A DNA stretch of 64,000 nt, taken from contig CANTUZ010000005.1 of NCBI GenBank assembly GCA_947846985.1, positions 36,394,889 through 36,458,888 of the forward strand, read 5' to 3'. The notes below the pieces were generated by a model. It saw only the letters and a list, made by a program, of their open reading frames with translations. It had not been told where the DNA came from and searched no databases. Origin of the DNA: Fratercula arctica. Taxonomy: Eukaryota > Chordata > Aves > Charadriiformes > Alcidae. Of the stretch, positions 13,133 through 28,038 are shown piece after piece; position 1 is the stretch's first letter; each line of letters starts with the position of its first letter. Both the position numbers and the translations under genes were made by a program.

Positions 13133-16014
13133 TGCCCCCTTAAAACCTGAAAGCAAATGTGTGTCTGAATATGGGGGAGAGGAATATTAATTTATATTTC
13201 TTCCAAGTGGGTGAAAGTGAGGCTTTCCTTCCTCAAGGAAGACATGTCCTCAGTCATCATGAGAGTGCCAGAAAGTATACACGAACATGAAGGCAAGGTG
13301 AATAAAGGAGACAGGTTGGCAAGTTAGCAATGTCTTAGAGAATAAGAAAAAAATACAGCTTGCTGGGGTGATACCAAGATTAAATGCAGGCAAATGTTTA
13401 ACAATGGAGACAGAAAGTAAGGAGAGGAATTTCAGAGTAAAAATAGAGAAAAGTATGCAGAAAAATATACCAGGAAAAGGTGTAGGCCAGAAAACATTGC
13501 AAAGAAAGATCAGGAACCCTGCCAGAGAAACAACTATCAACTAAATTGATCCTAAACTTATTCCAAAGGCAAAGAAGAATGGGTGACATAGAGTCAAGTT
13601 ATTGAGCAAGAACAGGAAAGATTAAGGTATACCTTTTACCCATTTTCTTCCAAATTCCAGTATCCTCCAAAGTATGCTTTTTTTAAAAAAAAAAACCTCC
13701 AACATTAATTTTAATTCTTCCATTCCTACCCCAGCCATGCCTGAACACTTAAAAAAAAATCCAAGAAAATGCAACAAATGTAAAAAGTTATACATTTGAT
13801 CACTGTTCCCCATGTCAGCTCTTTTCTCCTTTATTTTAAGCAAGATTTTTTAAAAATGCAAAACATTAGTTTAAACTCGCAGTACAATCCAAATAATATT
13901 TTGTTGAAGGTTATTATTACTTTATGTGCTGTTTTAATATGAAATTGTTAGCAAAAAAGATAAAATCACTTATTTGGAACAACAAAGATCCCTTTGGTCC
14001 TTCTCTGCTTAAAGCCAACAGCATGTTCTTTACGATCCAGATTCCGCATCTTTAAAAATGTGTATCAAAGCAAGCTGAACTTTAATTTTTCTGGTATTGC
14101 CAGTAGGTAACCGTATCACAGAGAAGAGAATATGTGTCTTCCTTTATCATCCCTCCTCCCCCACTCCTCAACTGCAGGCAGATTGTTATGGTATTCTCCG
14201 AGATTAAGAACAAACTGACTATTTAAATTAAGAAGACAATATTGCTTGAATCAGAATTTCCCAAATTGTTTGTTGCCTAAACTAAAAAAGCATCTCCAGA
14301 ATCCTTTAATGTTGAAAGATATATGCATTAATTTTATACTGCAGGTTCTGTCATATGCCTCTTCTCTAATTGAGGTGCTACAATTATTTTACCATGGGTT
14401 TTGGTTTGTGGGTTTTTTTTTTTACGCAGAAATTGAAGTTTCAGAGGACTGAGACATCTAAAATTGCAAATATGTACTTATCATGACCTGTGCCCTTGGC
14501 ATAAGTAACTGTGGACTGTAGTAACAAGACAAGAGGAAAAGGAAAACAACTTTTTATTAAGAGCAGAAGCGTTTTGTTCACCAAAGAATGTACCAGGCAA
14601 GGAACAGTCTCTGAGTCTAGTCCAACACAAACTGACTGTGTGACACAATAAGACACTTTAAAAAAAAATAAAAATCAGCCAGATAGGGACAAGGACATTA
14701 AAAATGTTTATAGATGGTGGAAGTTCAGGGCCATTCACATTCATTAAGGTTTCAGCCCACTTCCAGTTCTCAGAGCAGACATTTGCACAACGGGCTGCCT
14801 GCTAGTGAGCTTTCTTACTCATTACAAAGAAGAAAATATGCGGAGCCTTCCCACAAATACTTTTGTCTAATTTAACAGAAGCAAAATATTTCTTATCAGG
14901 CTTTCAACCTGAATTGCCACTGATTTATTGACAGACATCAGTTTTTAAACTGAGAAGTTTTCCTGGTCTCAATATTTTAAACCAGTGTCTCTTTTTCACA
15001 CTGCACATTATAATATACAGTTCCACTGTGATTGTATGCTTGGGAGGAAGAGGTCAAGGATCCCAAACCCATTTCCATTTGAAGAACTAAAGTAACATGA
15101 GACTTGGAAGTGTGGTCTCAGTCAAGAGTTGTTAATAAGATACAATTAACAAATTAGGTTGAAAGTACTTCATATGTTTTAAATGTACATACAAACAAGA
15201 ATGCAACATCCTGTCAAACATGACAACTACTGAAACTTACCAAGTGACCGAAGAGAAAGATGAGTTCTACACTTTGTTGAAATATGAAGTTAGACATTAG
15301 AGATTACCCTCACCTAATAAAGACATAATTGCATAATTAAGGAAGTGAAAACTTTTATTCTCATTAAGTATGGACAGCATATCTTCTGCGTAAGAAAAAA
15401 ACAACAAAAGGCTTGGGGAGAAAACTAAATCTGGATGGATTCTGTGTGTTTTCAAAAGGGAGACTGTAAATGATAATACTTTCCACCCAAAAGGAATCAA
15501 GACAAGTTAAAACCTAATGATCAACTTTGAGAAAAACTTCTATATAGGAAGGTCTCAGTTCTTCAATGGAAGTTGCTAAATATACTTCTCAAAAAAAAAT
15601 GCAACCAAAGGCATAATGTATGTATGAAAACTGAAAACCTGACTGCCACCTCATCAGAAAACTGCAAGTGAGCTGAATGAGAGAATGGGAAGCAGGGTGA
15701 AAAAAAGCTTTCTTATGCAGTCTTAGCACAAATCACTTAAACATAGTTTACTCCTCATTTCTTCACTTAAGGTATTTTACAAATACATTGCAACTGTGCT
15801 ACCCTCTTAGCATATCGCAAATACATGCTCGGAGATTGCTAAGTGAAGCAGGGAAAAAATTATGACAGACTTCAGAAGTGATGGAAAAGAAACTTCCCAG
15901 GAATTAGGAGGAGTTGAATATCACTTGCTACAAACCTGCATGCCAGACCATTGATTGAAAACAAGCCTGGAAGCAAGGATCCTCCTGCTTTTGAATTTCT
16001 TATAGATTTAACGA

Positions 16015-16040
16015 TTTTTTTTTTTTTTTTTTTTTTTTTT
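16015..16040. repeat. Homopolymer T run, 26 bp
   Basis: Twenty-six consecutive T on the plus strand, followed by GGTAACATG. If it were the poly(A) of a minus-strand retrocopy, a TTTATT signal would be expected just right of it. None is seen, so it is treated as a simple repeat. Confidence 0.95.
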
Positions 16041-19000
16041 GGTAACATGATATATTGCTTTGATCAAAATACAGAAAGTCTAATACCTGGAAGACTTCTT
16101 ATGTTTTTGCAAGTTTGACTTCATGTTTAAGTTTGAAGTAGGTTATCTACCTGTACAGAAAAGAGAAATAATAGAGAAGGCTACTCTAACGGTCTGCTGA
16201 CATACAGTATATGACACTATCTATAGCACTGCCTAATGTACACTTTAAACACTGGAGAAGGCTACACACATCTTTGAAAATACTTAAGTATATTACTTTG
16301 CATTTCTACTGCAACAATGGTCAAGGAAAGAGTAGTTCCTATTCTATAATGCATTATATGGACATTATATAACATGGCAAACCCTCTCTTCCGTTTGTAT
16401 TTCTCAGGAATATTCTGGCAGACAAAAGTCTGACAACCTGGGAAAATAATTACTGAGAACGTGAATATTCCGAGGCTGGAATGACACTGATATAACTGTA
16501 TCGGGAGCACCTGATAATAACACAGCACTAAGAATACCTACCAACTGATGGAGCAGCAACTATAAGGTAAAAGAACAAATGAATTGACCGAACAAAAACT
16601 CCAAATGAAACCCTCAATCATCTCATGAATACAAAAATCTAGCCCACAAAAACTGTTTCCTACCTATGAAATAGCAGCAGAATGCCAACTAGACATGGTA
16701 GTCCCTCATTTCGTGTTGCAGAAGTTTCTACTGCAGTGGAGACGCTAATTTCCCTGCTTTCTCATGTGCCTGGTTCAAAGCGTGCATGTGCACACACATC
16801 TGGGTTAGATTTTTTATCTTCACTTCAAAAATACTGGAAAAAATTAACATTGCAGAATCAAGAAATAAAAAATTAGGAAACATCACATACCCATGAATCC
16901 TTTTTGTCTAGTTTCCTTCCAGTGGGTTTTGTGATCTAATCTTTAATGTAATATGATTACAATCTGCTTTTCCAGCTTATTTGAAGAAGGAGAAGCATGA
17001 AACAGTACAAAGGAGAGTACAAAGGAAGTACAGAGGACAGCAAGAAACTATGCATTTGCCATTTTCAATTCTCAGCTGCCTGAATTTGCAACTAATACAA
17101 TAAATTTTATATATATTCACATAGCTTTCTAGAGCAACCACCTTTCAAAAGGTGTCAATAGTCACCGTACCACGTGGAATTGGATGCTCTGGAAAGACAG
17201 CACAGGTCATCAAGCTCTCAAAACAATTTAAATAGGCATAGGGAGAAGCAGAATTTTTTCTTTTTTTTTCCAACTGATTATTTCAAACAAGTGCTCTCCT
17301 CTCTTTGTGCAGTTACACATAACAATATCACTAAAATGCAAAGAAATTTTTTCAAGTGTTTATTATATAAATGATTTATCATTTTTTCTTAGGGAATGAA
17401 ACTGTATTTTCAGCTCAGAAGATAAGCGTTCAGGAAAAGCCACTAAGTATTGAAAATTGGAAAATCAGATGTTGTACAACTTAACTGACAAAGTCATGCT
17501 GCTTCACAAGAGTTAGTTAACGCAATAGCATCTTTCCATTTTGAGAAACAGGGTACTTGATGTCAAAATATTAAAACCATTTCATAACTAATAGAACACA
17601 TTTAGTATTAAAAAGAAGATCTAAGTCTCAGGGTAAATCTTCCTTTGAAAGCATTTATTGATCTTTCCTTCACAGCACCGTTCACCATTTCTGTAAAGCA
17701 ATACTTTTGAGAATGGTGATGTAAGCAATGAATAAGTCACAATGACAAGTGGGTAATAAATAATGACTGACAGACTTTCCCTAAGAACACAGGACTGGTC
17801 TCCATCGAGTAATGATAATCCTAAAGGTGGCAAAAAGGGTTATTGTAGCACAAAAACATCAGAATTACTGGAAATTTGTAGAATTCTAAAGAAAGTTAAG
17901 GAATGTGTAAGAAAAAGAATTACTGGACTTTATAAAACAAACTGTAGCAGAAAGAAACATGACTACACGCACAAGAAAGACTAATAAATTAATCCCAGCA
18001 ATTATAAACCATCAGTTAGTTATCCAGCTCTGTAAAATCACAAACATTACGAGTTAAACTCAAGTTCCACAAAATATTATATATCTATACACTTTTATCC
18101 TTTCTATCGCTGTTACATTGGCCAAGGAACACATGAAACTGAAGAAAGCCAGGTAGTTTAATGCACTGACTTGTATGACATATTCTGTAATAAACTGTGC
18201 CTTCCTGAAATACAATGGTATCACTGTTTTGGATACCAAAAGGCCAAAGCCCATCGAATACAGTATGCAGTACAACTTCAAGACACTGTGTAAGCAGAAC
18301 AACAGAAGAAAAGAAAAAAAAAGGGCGTTGTGGATAACACACAAGACAGCAAAACAAGATGCCTTGGGAATGTAGAACAAAAAGGTCCATAAGAAAATAC
18401 TTCATAGAAGAGTGTTCATTTATTTTTAGTGCCTAACTCCTCAGTATCTCCTGACACTTCACAGTCATTCTGTGAATATTATTTATACTTCCTGTAGTTA
18501 TAAAAGCAGACCAGCCATCAAGTAACCAAGTAAAACCAAAATACTTATTTTTTCTTTACAAATGTTATGCCATTAAAGATTCTCTCTCATGTGATCAAGT
18601 ACCCTAAAAAGAAAGAACATCTTAAAAGTAGAAGAAAAAGTGTCTTTAAAAGGCTATCCTAAAAAAAAGGGAGGTCCGAAAACTTAAATTTAACCATAAA
18701 GACCACCCTGGGGTCAAAAACAAAGTTTCTTATAAATGTCTCCAGCGAGAAAAGTCAGTATTTCTTTTGTTATGTCAAATAAAGTTCCATTTTAGATTGC
18801 AGTATTTCTTTTTCTTCTTATTACTTGCATTACAGCATAGGCGACTGTTAACCAACTAAATGGGAACAGATATTTATTATTTTCTATACAAAAGACATTC
18901 CCAACATTCAGTCTCCACATCTTCTGGTATTTTGGAGTCAAAGATATACTGGAAATTAAAACCCAGATGACCTTCAGAAATACCCTTAACTACCCTGCCT

Positions 19001-20774
19001 CAGCTCAGATTTTATGAAAGGACATTTGAAAATTATTTAGTGATCTATCTTAAGCAAGTGCTTTGAAAACAAGTACTTTCAACTACAGATTTACCTTAAA
19101 AGTATATTCTCCTTCATTAAATATTTCAGGCAGGGACCACATAATCCAACTAGCTGAAAAGAAGTGTGGTATTTTGGGAGGAGGTAATGATTGTAGGATG
19201 GGCCAAAATCATCATTGACATTTTAACTAAAAAGAGAAAAGTATGTGGCCTAAATGGGACATTTCCTATAAGCATCTGCAGTAGCTGCTCTGTCACTTCT
19301 TTGCCTGGTCTTGGTAAATTATGCCAGCTCTCAAAAGACAGAAAAGCTGTAACTCATCATCTCCAATAATCTAGTCTACATTTATCACTATTTTAATTAT
19401 GTTGAATCTTAGTTTGCTATTTTCATTGCAAGAAAATACACTTTAATCATTTTTCCAAATAGACAGCACCTTATCTGTCTCAAAGGTTGCAGTTTAAAAT
19501 TAAATCCTTCTCTCATTGCCAACCAGATCACATTTATATCAAATGGCCTGTATTTGTTTTCTTTGTTAAATATTATTTTAATTAAGAATTCATTTTCTAA
19601 GCAAAATTCCCACTGATCTGAATGACAGATTTATCTAAAGAGAATGAACTGTGATGAAGTTCCATTGAAAAGATTATAATCATATCTAAAGTAGCTATTT
19701 ACTTTAAAGTAGAAATTTATATCACCCCTTTTTTCTAATACTAAATTTCTACCCTTCCTTCACAAAGTAAACTTTCAAGATCACTTTAAAAATTATAACA
19801 ATCCATGGTTTGGCCATACTGTAGAAAAAAAGATACATTTTTTTACCATAAAAAACCCCACATGCATGAAGAGGCTCATTAACAAAAATTAAACACCCCC
19901 CAAATAGTTAAGCTTAACAATAATTATGCAATCAGTGCAAGAATTAAGCTTGATTCAGAGCTTCAGTTAAAATTAGAGTGAAGTTAAGTCATTTTGACCA
20001 AACTTAACATTACTTTTTTGCCAGTAGAATAATAGTCGCTTTACTCAAAAAACGTGTCACATTTTTAACTTATCTAATCATTTTATGTTAATGTATAGTA
20101 AATATGGGGTATTTTTTGGATTAGCCAGTGCACATTATGCCACAATAGTGGCTTCCTCCAGCAACATTTCAGTATATAAAATCTCATGGTAAAAAGTAAA
20201 GATGTCATATGACTAGAAGCTAGATATTACCCATAAACCAGGCAGACAAAAATCAAAGTTTCTACACACTACACTCCTGAAGCATCTCACCTCTTGAATT
20301 AATTTTAAATTAGTCTTCACCACCGTTTATTACCAGATCTCAAATACTGTAAGAAGTGGTTTGTGATGTACTATTTACTCCACTAAAATTCCTATCGCTT
20401 GTTACACAGACAAAATGGTCTTCAGAAGTAGAAAGCTGGTGCGTTTGTCTATCTACTGTTCCAAATGAACTAAGGCATGTGGGCAGCCATGTGTTTTACA
20501 CAAATCATTAGAGATACAGGGATGTTTTGAAAAGCCATCAATGGTTACATCATTAACTATAATTTACTGCAATGACTTATGATTTTCATTTCATAGAAGT
20601 GCATTAAGAGTGTGTTCTACACATACATTAACACTCCCCATCATAAAATAACGCCATTTAACTTTTCACAGAGTGACTTTTATGATGCTGTTACAGAAGA
20701 AACTAATTGTAGTTAAAGCATTTATGTTTTAAAAGGTCATGGTTTTTTATTGTAGTTTATAATATCTAAATGGC

Positions 20775-20823
20775 AGCGTACGAGTGTGAATGTGCGTGTA
20801 TGCGAATGCGGGGACGTGTGTGT
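20775..20823. repeat. CpG-bearing TG/CG alternating block
   Basis: About 48 bp rich in TG and CG steps (GCGTACGAGTGTGAATGTGC, then GTGTATGCGAATGCGG and GACGTGTGTGTT), with six CpG sites in surroundings nearly free of CpG. It is probably a degraded TG microsatellite or a Z-DNA-prone block. Confidence 0.7.
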
Positions 20824-22091
20824 TCAATACTGAATCTGTTCAAAAAGTTCTGCAGAAAACACAGATTAAAAAGTTATTTGCATATTAAGCTATAATGAGG
20901 CGAAAGAGAAATCTAAATTTTAAATGAGTTTTGGAGACAAATCAATGCTAATGAACAACAATTACTTCAGTCACTGTGTGAATTAAAACAACACCATTAA
21001 TAAAGCTTAGGTGTTCTGCTGGTGAGCATGTCTTTAGTCCCTGGCAGATCGTGCAAGACCTAGTTTAGGAGAAGCAGTAAGCACAAAGAAAGGAAGTTTA
21101 AAATTATTTTGTTTTGAAGCTCCACTTCAAAGAAAAACTTCAGGAAAGCCTACACAACTCAGAAGATCCCATCCAGTTTTAATGACTGCCCTGAATGCCT
21201 GATAAAATTTTGGATTTTCACTAGATAATGACAAGAGAGCTTATAAACCCAAAAGATGACTCAGAACAGTCTCTTTTGCTCCCTTTCTTGCATGTAAAAC
21301 AGTCAGTGAAAAATCAAAATGTTTCCTTCAGAAAAAAAAGGGGCTTTTCTTTGAGCTAAAAATAAGTCTAAACATCCTGTTCTTTACCTGAATGCTCAAA
21401 ACCAGCTGTAGGTAGTAACCACATAGGGAGAAACTACAGAGGGCACTGTTGTATCAGTTTTCAAGGATTACAATGGTGACAGGGCCCAAGAACAGAAGAC
21501 TGTCAGGAGAATAAATAACTAACTAAAGAAAGACTCCAGAGTTAGGAGAGCATGCAAATGCACTAAACCTAAAACAATAATAAGGCAAAAAGACTGAAGC
21601 TGTATTTCTGAAGGAAAATGGACTGAAAAAAAAGTTCACATAACAGACTGTCAGGCTGATAGGAATACTGCAGTGCGTACATTTGGCATTTTCCTTTGTA
21701 GTACTTTCCATGGAAAAGGTAACTAATCATAGCGCCGCCTTATCCTTTGCAAACAGCAACCTATTACTGGAATCCAACTCATAATCAATATGAAAATGAG
21801 TGATGACTGTTATGCAATTCTTCCACAGGCAGAATTTATCAACAGAAAGAATATCTCCATACTGAACAGTCCTTTTACAGTGTAAAAGGCCAGTTCCATT
21901 TTATTCTTTTTCATAATGACAGTTACAAATCAATCATTTCTATTTTGAAAATGGTAACGTTAGTACAATGTAAACCAAATGAAATCCCAGCCTTTCCAGA
22001 AGAATTACCTTTAAATATACTGATCAGAAACAGTAAGTGTCCAGCTGAAAATAATACAACTATGCAATTGCTGTATGAATGACATTCATAT

Positions 22092-22110
22092 GGGGGGGAG
22101 GGGGGGGCGG
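22092..22110 (+). repeat. G-run (possible G-quadruplex)
   Basis: Seven G, one A, eight G, one C, two G, on the plus strand. It is similar in make-up to the run at 6659-6690. Confidence 0.9.
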
Positions 22111-25100
22111 TGTTAAATAAGTCAGCTTAAATAACTCAGAAATTGTATAAGAAAGCAAAATTATTTTTACACAAAGAATGAACTTCAGAGATAAAAATAT
22201 TTATGAAGACAGATTTGAGAAATGTTTTACTGTTCATTTATATGAAAGCTCACGTGTCCTTGATTGTATTTTATTAGAACTAACCCCAATTACATTTCAT
22301 TAAACACTAATAAATTTTAAAACGTATATTACTGCTGCCTAATGAGAAGTGTAAATAATAAAAAGCAGCCAGTTACCTCATCACAGAATAAGATCATTTA
22401 TTTTTTATATTTTTCATTTTTATCCTTAAAATCACGATGAAGTTGCCAAGTAAGAAACCAAAGTACTGAAATAAGATATGGATAGTACCATTCATTTAAA
22501 TGAAACTGTAAAGAAGAGAGGTGTTGCTCTTTTTCAACAATGTGGTAGCAAAACACACAAGCAGCATGTTTTACAGTGCTACAGCAAAAAAACATAGGTC
22601 TTTTATGAACATTGACTCAAATTCACATTCAAAGAGGAAAGGCTACATGGAAGGTATTTTCAAATTAAGTTAGGCAGTGACTTCGTAATAAACCAAAGAA
22701 TGAATGTTAACAGAGAAGATGTTCAAGCAAACAAAACACGTACCTGAAAATTGTCTACAGCTATGTGAATGAATGAACAAAACAAACAAAATCAAAACCA
22801 CAGACGGTGCCTGTGGATACTCACATCCACATGAATAAGAACTGTGATGGTAACTCTGGAGGAACTGTGTCTCTAAGCGTGCAAAGACAAAGGTACTACA
22901 TGAAAGGAAACTGCCACAGAAAATGAAAAACCAATATTTTTTTTTAAATTGCAAAACCAGACAACACAAATATATTTACCAAGCAAGACACCATTTCTTT
23001 CGCAATTCACCTGGAATTCCTTCTAAGTGATTTAAGTAACTCTTTCAAGCAACTTGTTAATAAAGTATAAATAAAAAGAAAACCTAATGTGCATGTCAGA
23101 AATGGGATTCATCCAGGTTTTGCCTCTTTGGCTTCCTAACAGGCCAGAATATATTCTGTCTTTAGCCTAATTCTGTCTCTAAATCAGAATTATTTTCAAA
23201 TTGCTGGATGTACTACTAGTCTAGTAATCTGTTTAGCTCTCGTTTCTTATTATCATTACTTCTAGCAGTCTAGTTTTGCTAAAATAAAGTTTCATCTTAT
23301 TTTATTTTTTCCAAGTATTAACAAATTTTCACTAGTATTACTTTTATACTCATTTTGAAGTGTATATGATCGCAGGCAAGCAGGCAGGTTGCATGCATGC
23401 AAACAAAACTGTTAGATACACAGTATCTAGTAAAGAAATGCCTATTAACCTACTAAACATACACTACAACACTAGGCTAGACCAGGTGAAGTCCTCAAGT
23501 TAAGATACATGTTTGTTCTCTGTAAAACTTAACTTGATTTTAACTCAGAAATGCTGTAATTCATTCCTACAGATGTGCAATTGGATCCAAATAGGGCTGT
23601 TACTGAGGCTCTTGAGTCTAGGCATGTCACTTAAATAAAATTCAACTATGAAAAAGGTTTTGATAACATTTACAAAATTGACTTAAACATCTTAATGTAT
23701 TTTTCCATTTAACTACAATACTGAATGCCAAAATGTTAATAGATAACTCTCTAAATATTCAAGATATTTAACAAGATATTTCAGGTTTCTTTTTCCCCAT
23801 GCAATACAGCACATTAAAACCAATTTTACTATCGTCATTTATTCAAAGCTTGATTATGAGCAATAGCTGCGAGAAGAAATACAGCATTGTTGATTCATAT
23901 ACAAGCATTTCACTTAACTACATTGGATAATAGCAGTGCTCCTAAAGGAGTATAAAAGCAAAGTGATTAGAAGTCATTACTGTTAATTAGCATTCACTTT
24001 ACATTGATAGGGATGAACCTTTTCTGTGCTGAACAAATGGAAAGCTTTTATCTGAAAGTCTGCCAAACCTGGTCAAGGTAGGCACTGAAATAAAGTGTCA
24101 GTGACCAGCAAGTTGAATTCAAAACAACAATAACAAAAAAGCAAAACAAAATCTAAGGATGTATCATCATCCAATTAGTGAGATTCAGTTTTTAAACAGG
24201 AAAAGGTTTGAAGGGAATGAGTAAAACTGGAAACTCATACTTCACATTCTGCAATCTCACTGATAAAAGGAGGAAATGTGTGTTTATCAAACTTGCTGTG
24301 AGTGCACGGTTCATTTGGCGTCCTGTAAACAATGCCTGGCTGCCCATTTCCAAATGCATGTGAGAATCTTGCAACCCAGAACATCATATTCAGCAGGCGA
24401 GGTCACACTAGAGATGCCCTGGAAATGGGAAATTAGGAAAACCTGGCAATCAGAGGTTTAAAGCTGACCACAACAAGCCCTCGGGCTTGCTTACCATCTT
24501 TCACCACCAGCCTGACTGTCTCTGCTTATTCAATATTAACACAACAAGACTGAGAGTGAGTGAAAACAACTCCACACACCTAACAGGGAGAAATACAGTG
24601 ACTTTTTTGTTTACATAGAGCTCAACATTTCTCACGGTAAGAAACTAACTCAAAGATGTTGCTCAAGATCCCCTTCTGGAAAAAAAATTGACCCTTCCTG
24701 AACAGTTCAGATGAGACATGGAGAATGACAGGCATCCTGTTGATTAAAAAATTTCCTTGTTCCCATCTTATTTTAAAATTAAAACTAAAAAAAACAAAAC
24801 TAAACTAAACAAAACGTGTCTTGCGAATGGAACAAGATACATAATTATTTTTACACTGCTTAAAGCACTGCCAACTATGCAATTACTTCTTACCCTCTTC
24901 CCTTAATTCACACTCTTATTCACTGCCGATTACAATGGTCATCCCCTAGTTGGAGGAAGCTATGGAGCTCCACTCCAGAATTAATTAAAAAAAAAAATAA
25001 CAAGTCCATTAAAAAAAATTGTTGAACTTGATGAGTGCAAAGGGACAATTAAAATTCTCACAGATAAAAATGTAGTCATTATAAAAGGTAGAGGAACTTA

Positions 25101-28038
25101 ATCTACGTCACATGAAAAAACCACAGCAAATATTTTGTATCAAAAAGAATCTTACTTTATGAAGAAGCAGTTATTTATTTCTCGTCAGTGTAGGTAGCCA
25201 TTTCATACAACTGCAAAAAATTCACATTTAACTTTCATGTCTAACAGCAAAAAGAAATGTTCCAAGAGATACGGTCTCCAAATGTTCATCTAATCAACAT
25301 GAGTAGTAGAGGGCCCAAAAAATAAATTCCATTGTTTTATTTATCACTGTTCCCCCTAACTGGACACTGAAGATTTTTTAGGATGTTTTTTCAATACTGA
25401 TGTTAAAATTTCACTTGCTGTATAAATTCTATGTTTCAATTGCTGAATTATATATAATCTACCAAAATATCAAGGGCACAGTATTCTTGATTTGCAATAA
25501 TCTTAAAATATAGGGGGAAAAACTGAGGAGTGATTAGTTTGGAAATTCAGCATAAAGAAATTTCTTTTCCTACAATTTAATCTTTTTTAAAAATTTTGAG
25601 AAATATGTCTTTGAGGAATTAGTCTATATATCTACAAATAATTCAAGTTGTAATAGGGAAAATATCAGTTTTTTGTCAGCTGAAAACATGAGTAATTATG
25701 ACAATTATGACTAGAATAGAACTGTTTTGCAGCCTTCTGAACTCTGAATCTCATTAGTGAGAGGGGGAAGGTACCTACTTTGTCTGAACTTACAAACTGC
25801 AAAAGTAGTTTGGTGAACAGCATGCTGAGGTCCTCAGATTACAGATTCTTGAAGTCAGTCAGGATTCCATAACTAAAAATATTTAAATCTTTAAGACTAC
25901 CAAGCAAATCTGCAAACCTTTTTTGTATGAGTTAAGAGCACACTATTAGTCTTTATCATGTAAATACTACCACTGAAGTCACAGGGACTACGGAGAGCTG
26001 ATTAAAATGGACACCTAAAAGCCAAATGACTATTTCTAAATACTTTACTAAGAGGACAGAACTGTCTACTGAAACCCAGAACTGAAATAAATTATCTTCT
26101 TGTAGTCTGGAAGCTGCTCCAACCACTGCCCTAAACAAAAGTTTAGCCATAGTCCCATGAGATAGAGAAAACAATCCAACATTCAACCATCTAATACCAC
26201 TTCTGTATGTGCTTACATAAAACATCAATGTATTATTTGGACAATATCATAATTACATTGAAAAGGGGAGAAAGCAGTTAAATATGCCTATATTGAGAAG
26301 TAAGTTGTAGGAAAATTTCATAAAAACGTCTCCATGCTCCAGTCTTTCCAACCACTAAAGGGAAAGAAACACAGTTTTCTCACACATTTCCTGGTTTCAA
26401 AGACAGCACCCATGATAAAACCCCGAGGATAATTCAGATAACTAAGAAACTCAAGTGTTTACATGCTTCGTTGGAAAAATCTCCAATATGCAAAGCGACA
26501 AACATGGACAAACCAGGGTATCAGTAATCCCTATTCATTAACATGGACAGTAGATTAAATAACTCCTTAGAGTTCAGGATTTACATGTCTCACAAAGTAA
26601 ATATTGTACTATCAGGTGAGGATGGCACAGTAAGATGCTTTTAGACGCCATATAAATACTCTGATATGTTTCACAATATATATTGAATACAGAATCTACA
26701 CCAAGGCAATAGGCAACTAAAAAATAAATATAAATTTCCTTCCTACCTATCAATCGTGGCAATTTGTGACAATAAAATTAGCAGGTTTACAGTCATCGGC
26801 AGTCAATATCACTTACTGAGTCCCATGAACTAGAACAGGACTGTTGTCCTGGGTTTCCCAGCACTGCAGGGGAATATTTAACTTTTTAGAAATCTTGTTC
26901 TCATAACATTGTTTTTAAAAACATCAAATATTTTCAAATACATACTGGATTTTCAAATGTATTTTGTTTTATTTTTTTACTAAAGTACTTGCAATACAAG
27001 TGTTCTTTACAAATGGAAAGTGAGGCAAACTATGTGATTTTGATCTAGACACACCCTTCCTGTATTCTTGGGCCCAACCATTTGACAGAAAAAGAGCTAT
27101 GTTAGTTTGACTACTGTTTTGAAATTATGTCCACTCAAGGATGCATTTTGACAAGGCTTCCGCAGAATTCCTACCCTCCCTTCAACAGAATGCAAATTGA
27201 GCTCTCTGTTTAAAACTATTAACATCTGGAGAGGAAAAAAAAAAAACAAAAACAAAAACCAAACCTAAAGCAAAATCCCAGTGATTAAAACTTACACAGT
27301 AAAGCTAGAAAACTGCAGTTATAAAAAAATCTGAAAAAATAAAAATAGAAAGCTTTCAAAGTTACTGTTAACACACAAAAGAAAAATTTTCATGTATTTT
27401 TCTTAAAACTAAAAAATCCCAAAGACTTACAGCTGCGGTAGTTTATGTTCCCCTGATAATTTTGCCATTATTCATCACAATATGCAAGACTTCTACTGTT
27501 GCACCAGAACTTTACATATAGGTTTGACTGTAAAGACATGGTTATCCGAAGTCTAACATAAAGGTAGTATATTGTTAATATTTATGTCTTTAAAATATCA
27601 TATAGTAAAATTAATATTTCTCTACAGGAAAGAAATAGTTATTTAGTTCCAGACAACTTGATAACATCTCTTTCAACTATAGTTATAATTATCATGTACA
27701 AACTTCCAAAGCAGAAGTTGTCAAGATTTAACATTAGCATTAATTTATGTCAGGCATCCATTTCTCCAAAGACAGCAAGAATCGAAAAGGAAGTATCATC
27801 TTAATTGCCACTAATCTGCCCATTTTTAATTAAATTGTTCAGTAATTTATTGTCTTACCCAGCCGCAGAAAGCTGTTAGTATGCAGCTTTAAGAGACAGA
27901 ATATACTAGTCCTTCTAATTTCTAACACTATCATGGTTCAAAAATAATTTAACACTGCTGTACCGTATTTCTTTTAATTTGTGTACCGCATGATATGCAC
28001 ATTCCATGTAAAACCTCTATGAAACACTCTAGAGCATA

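Noticed and set aside
16015..16120. Poly-T followed by possible minus-strand processed pseudogene
   Set aside because: There is no polyadenylation signal next to the run and no recognisable coding remnant to its right.
18950..19020. CAGATGACCTTCAGAAATAC ... GATTTTATGAAAG, like a sense CR1 3' end
   Set aside because: Only one short block matches, and the upstream sequence does not follow the CR1 3' UTR. Too weak to call.
24474..24489. CAAGCCC-TC-GGGCTTG hairpin, considered as a terminator-like element
   Set aside because: Seven-base arms are expected by chance many times in 64 kb, and intrinsic terminators are not relevant in a vertebrate nuclear genome.
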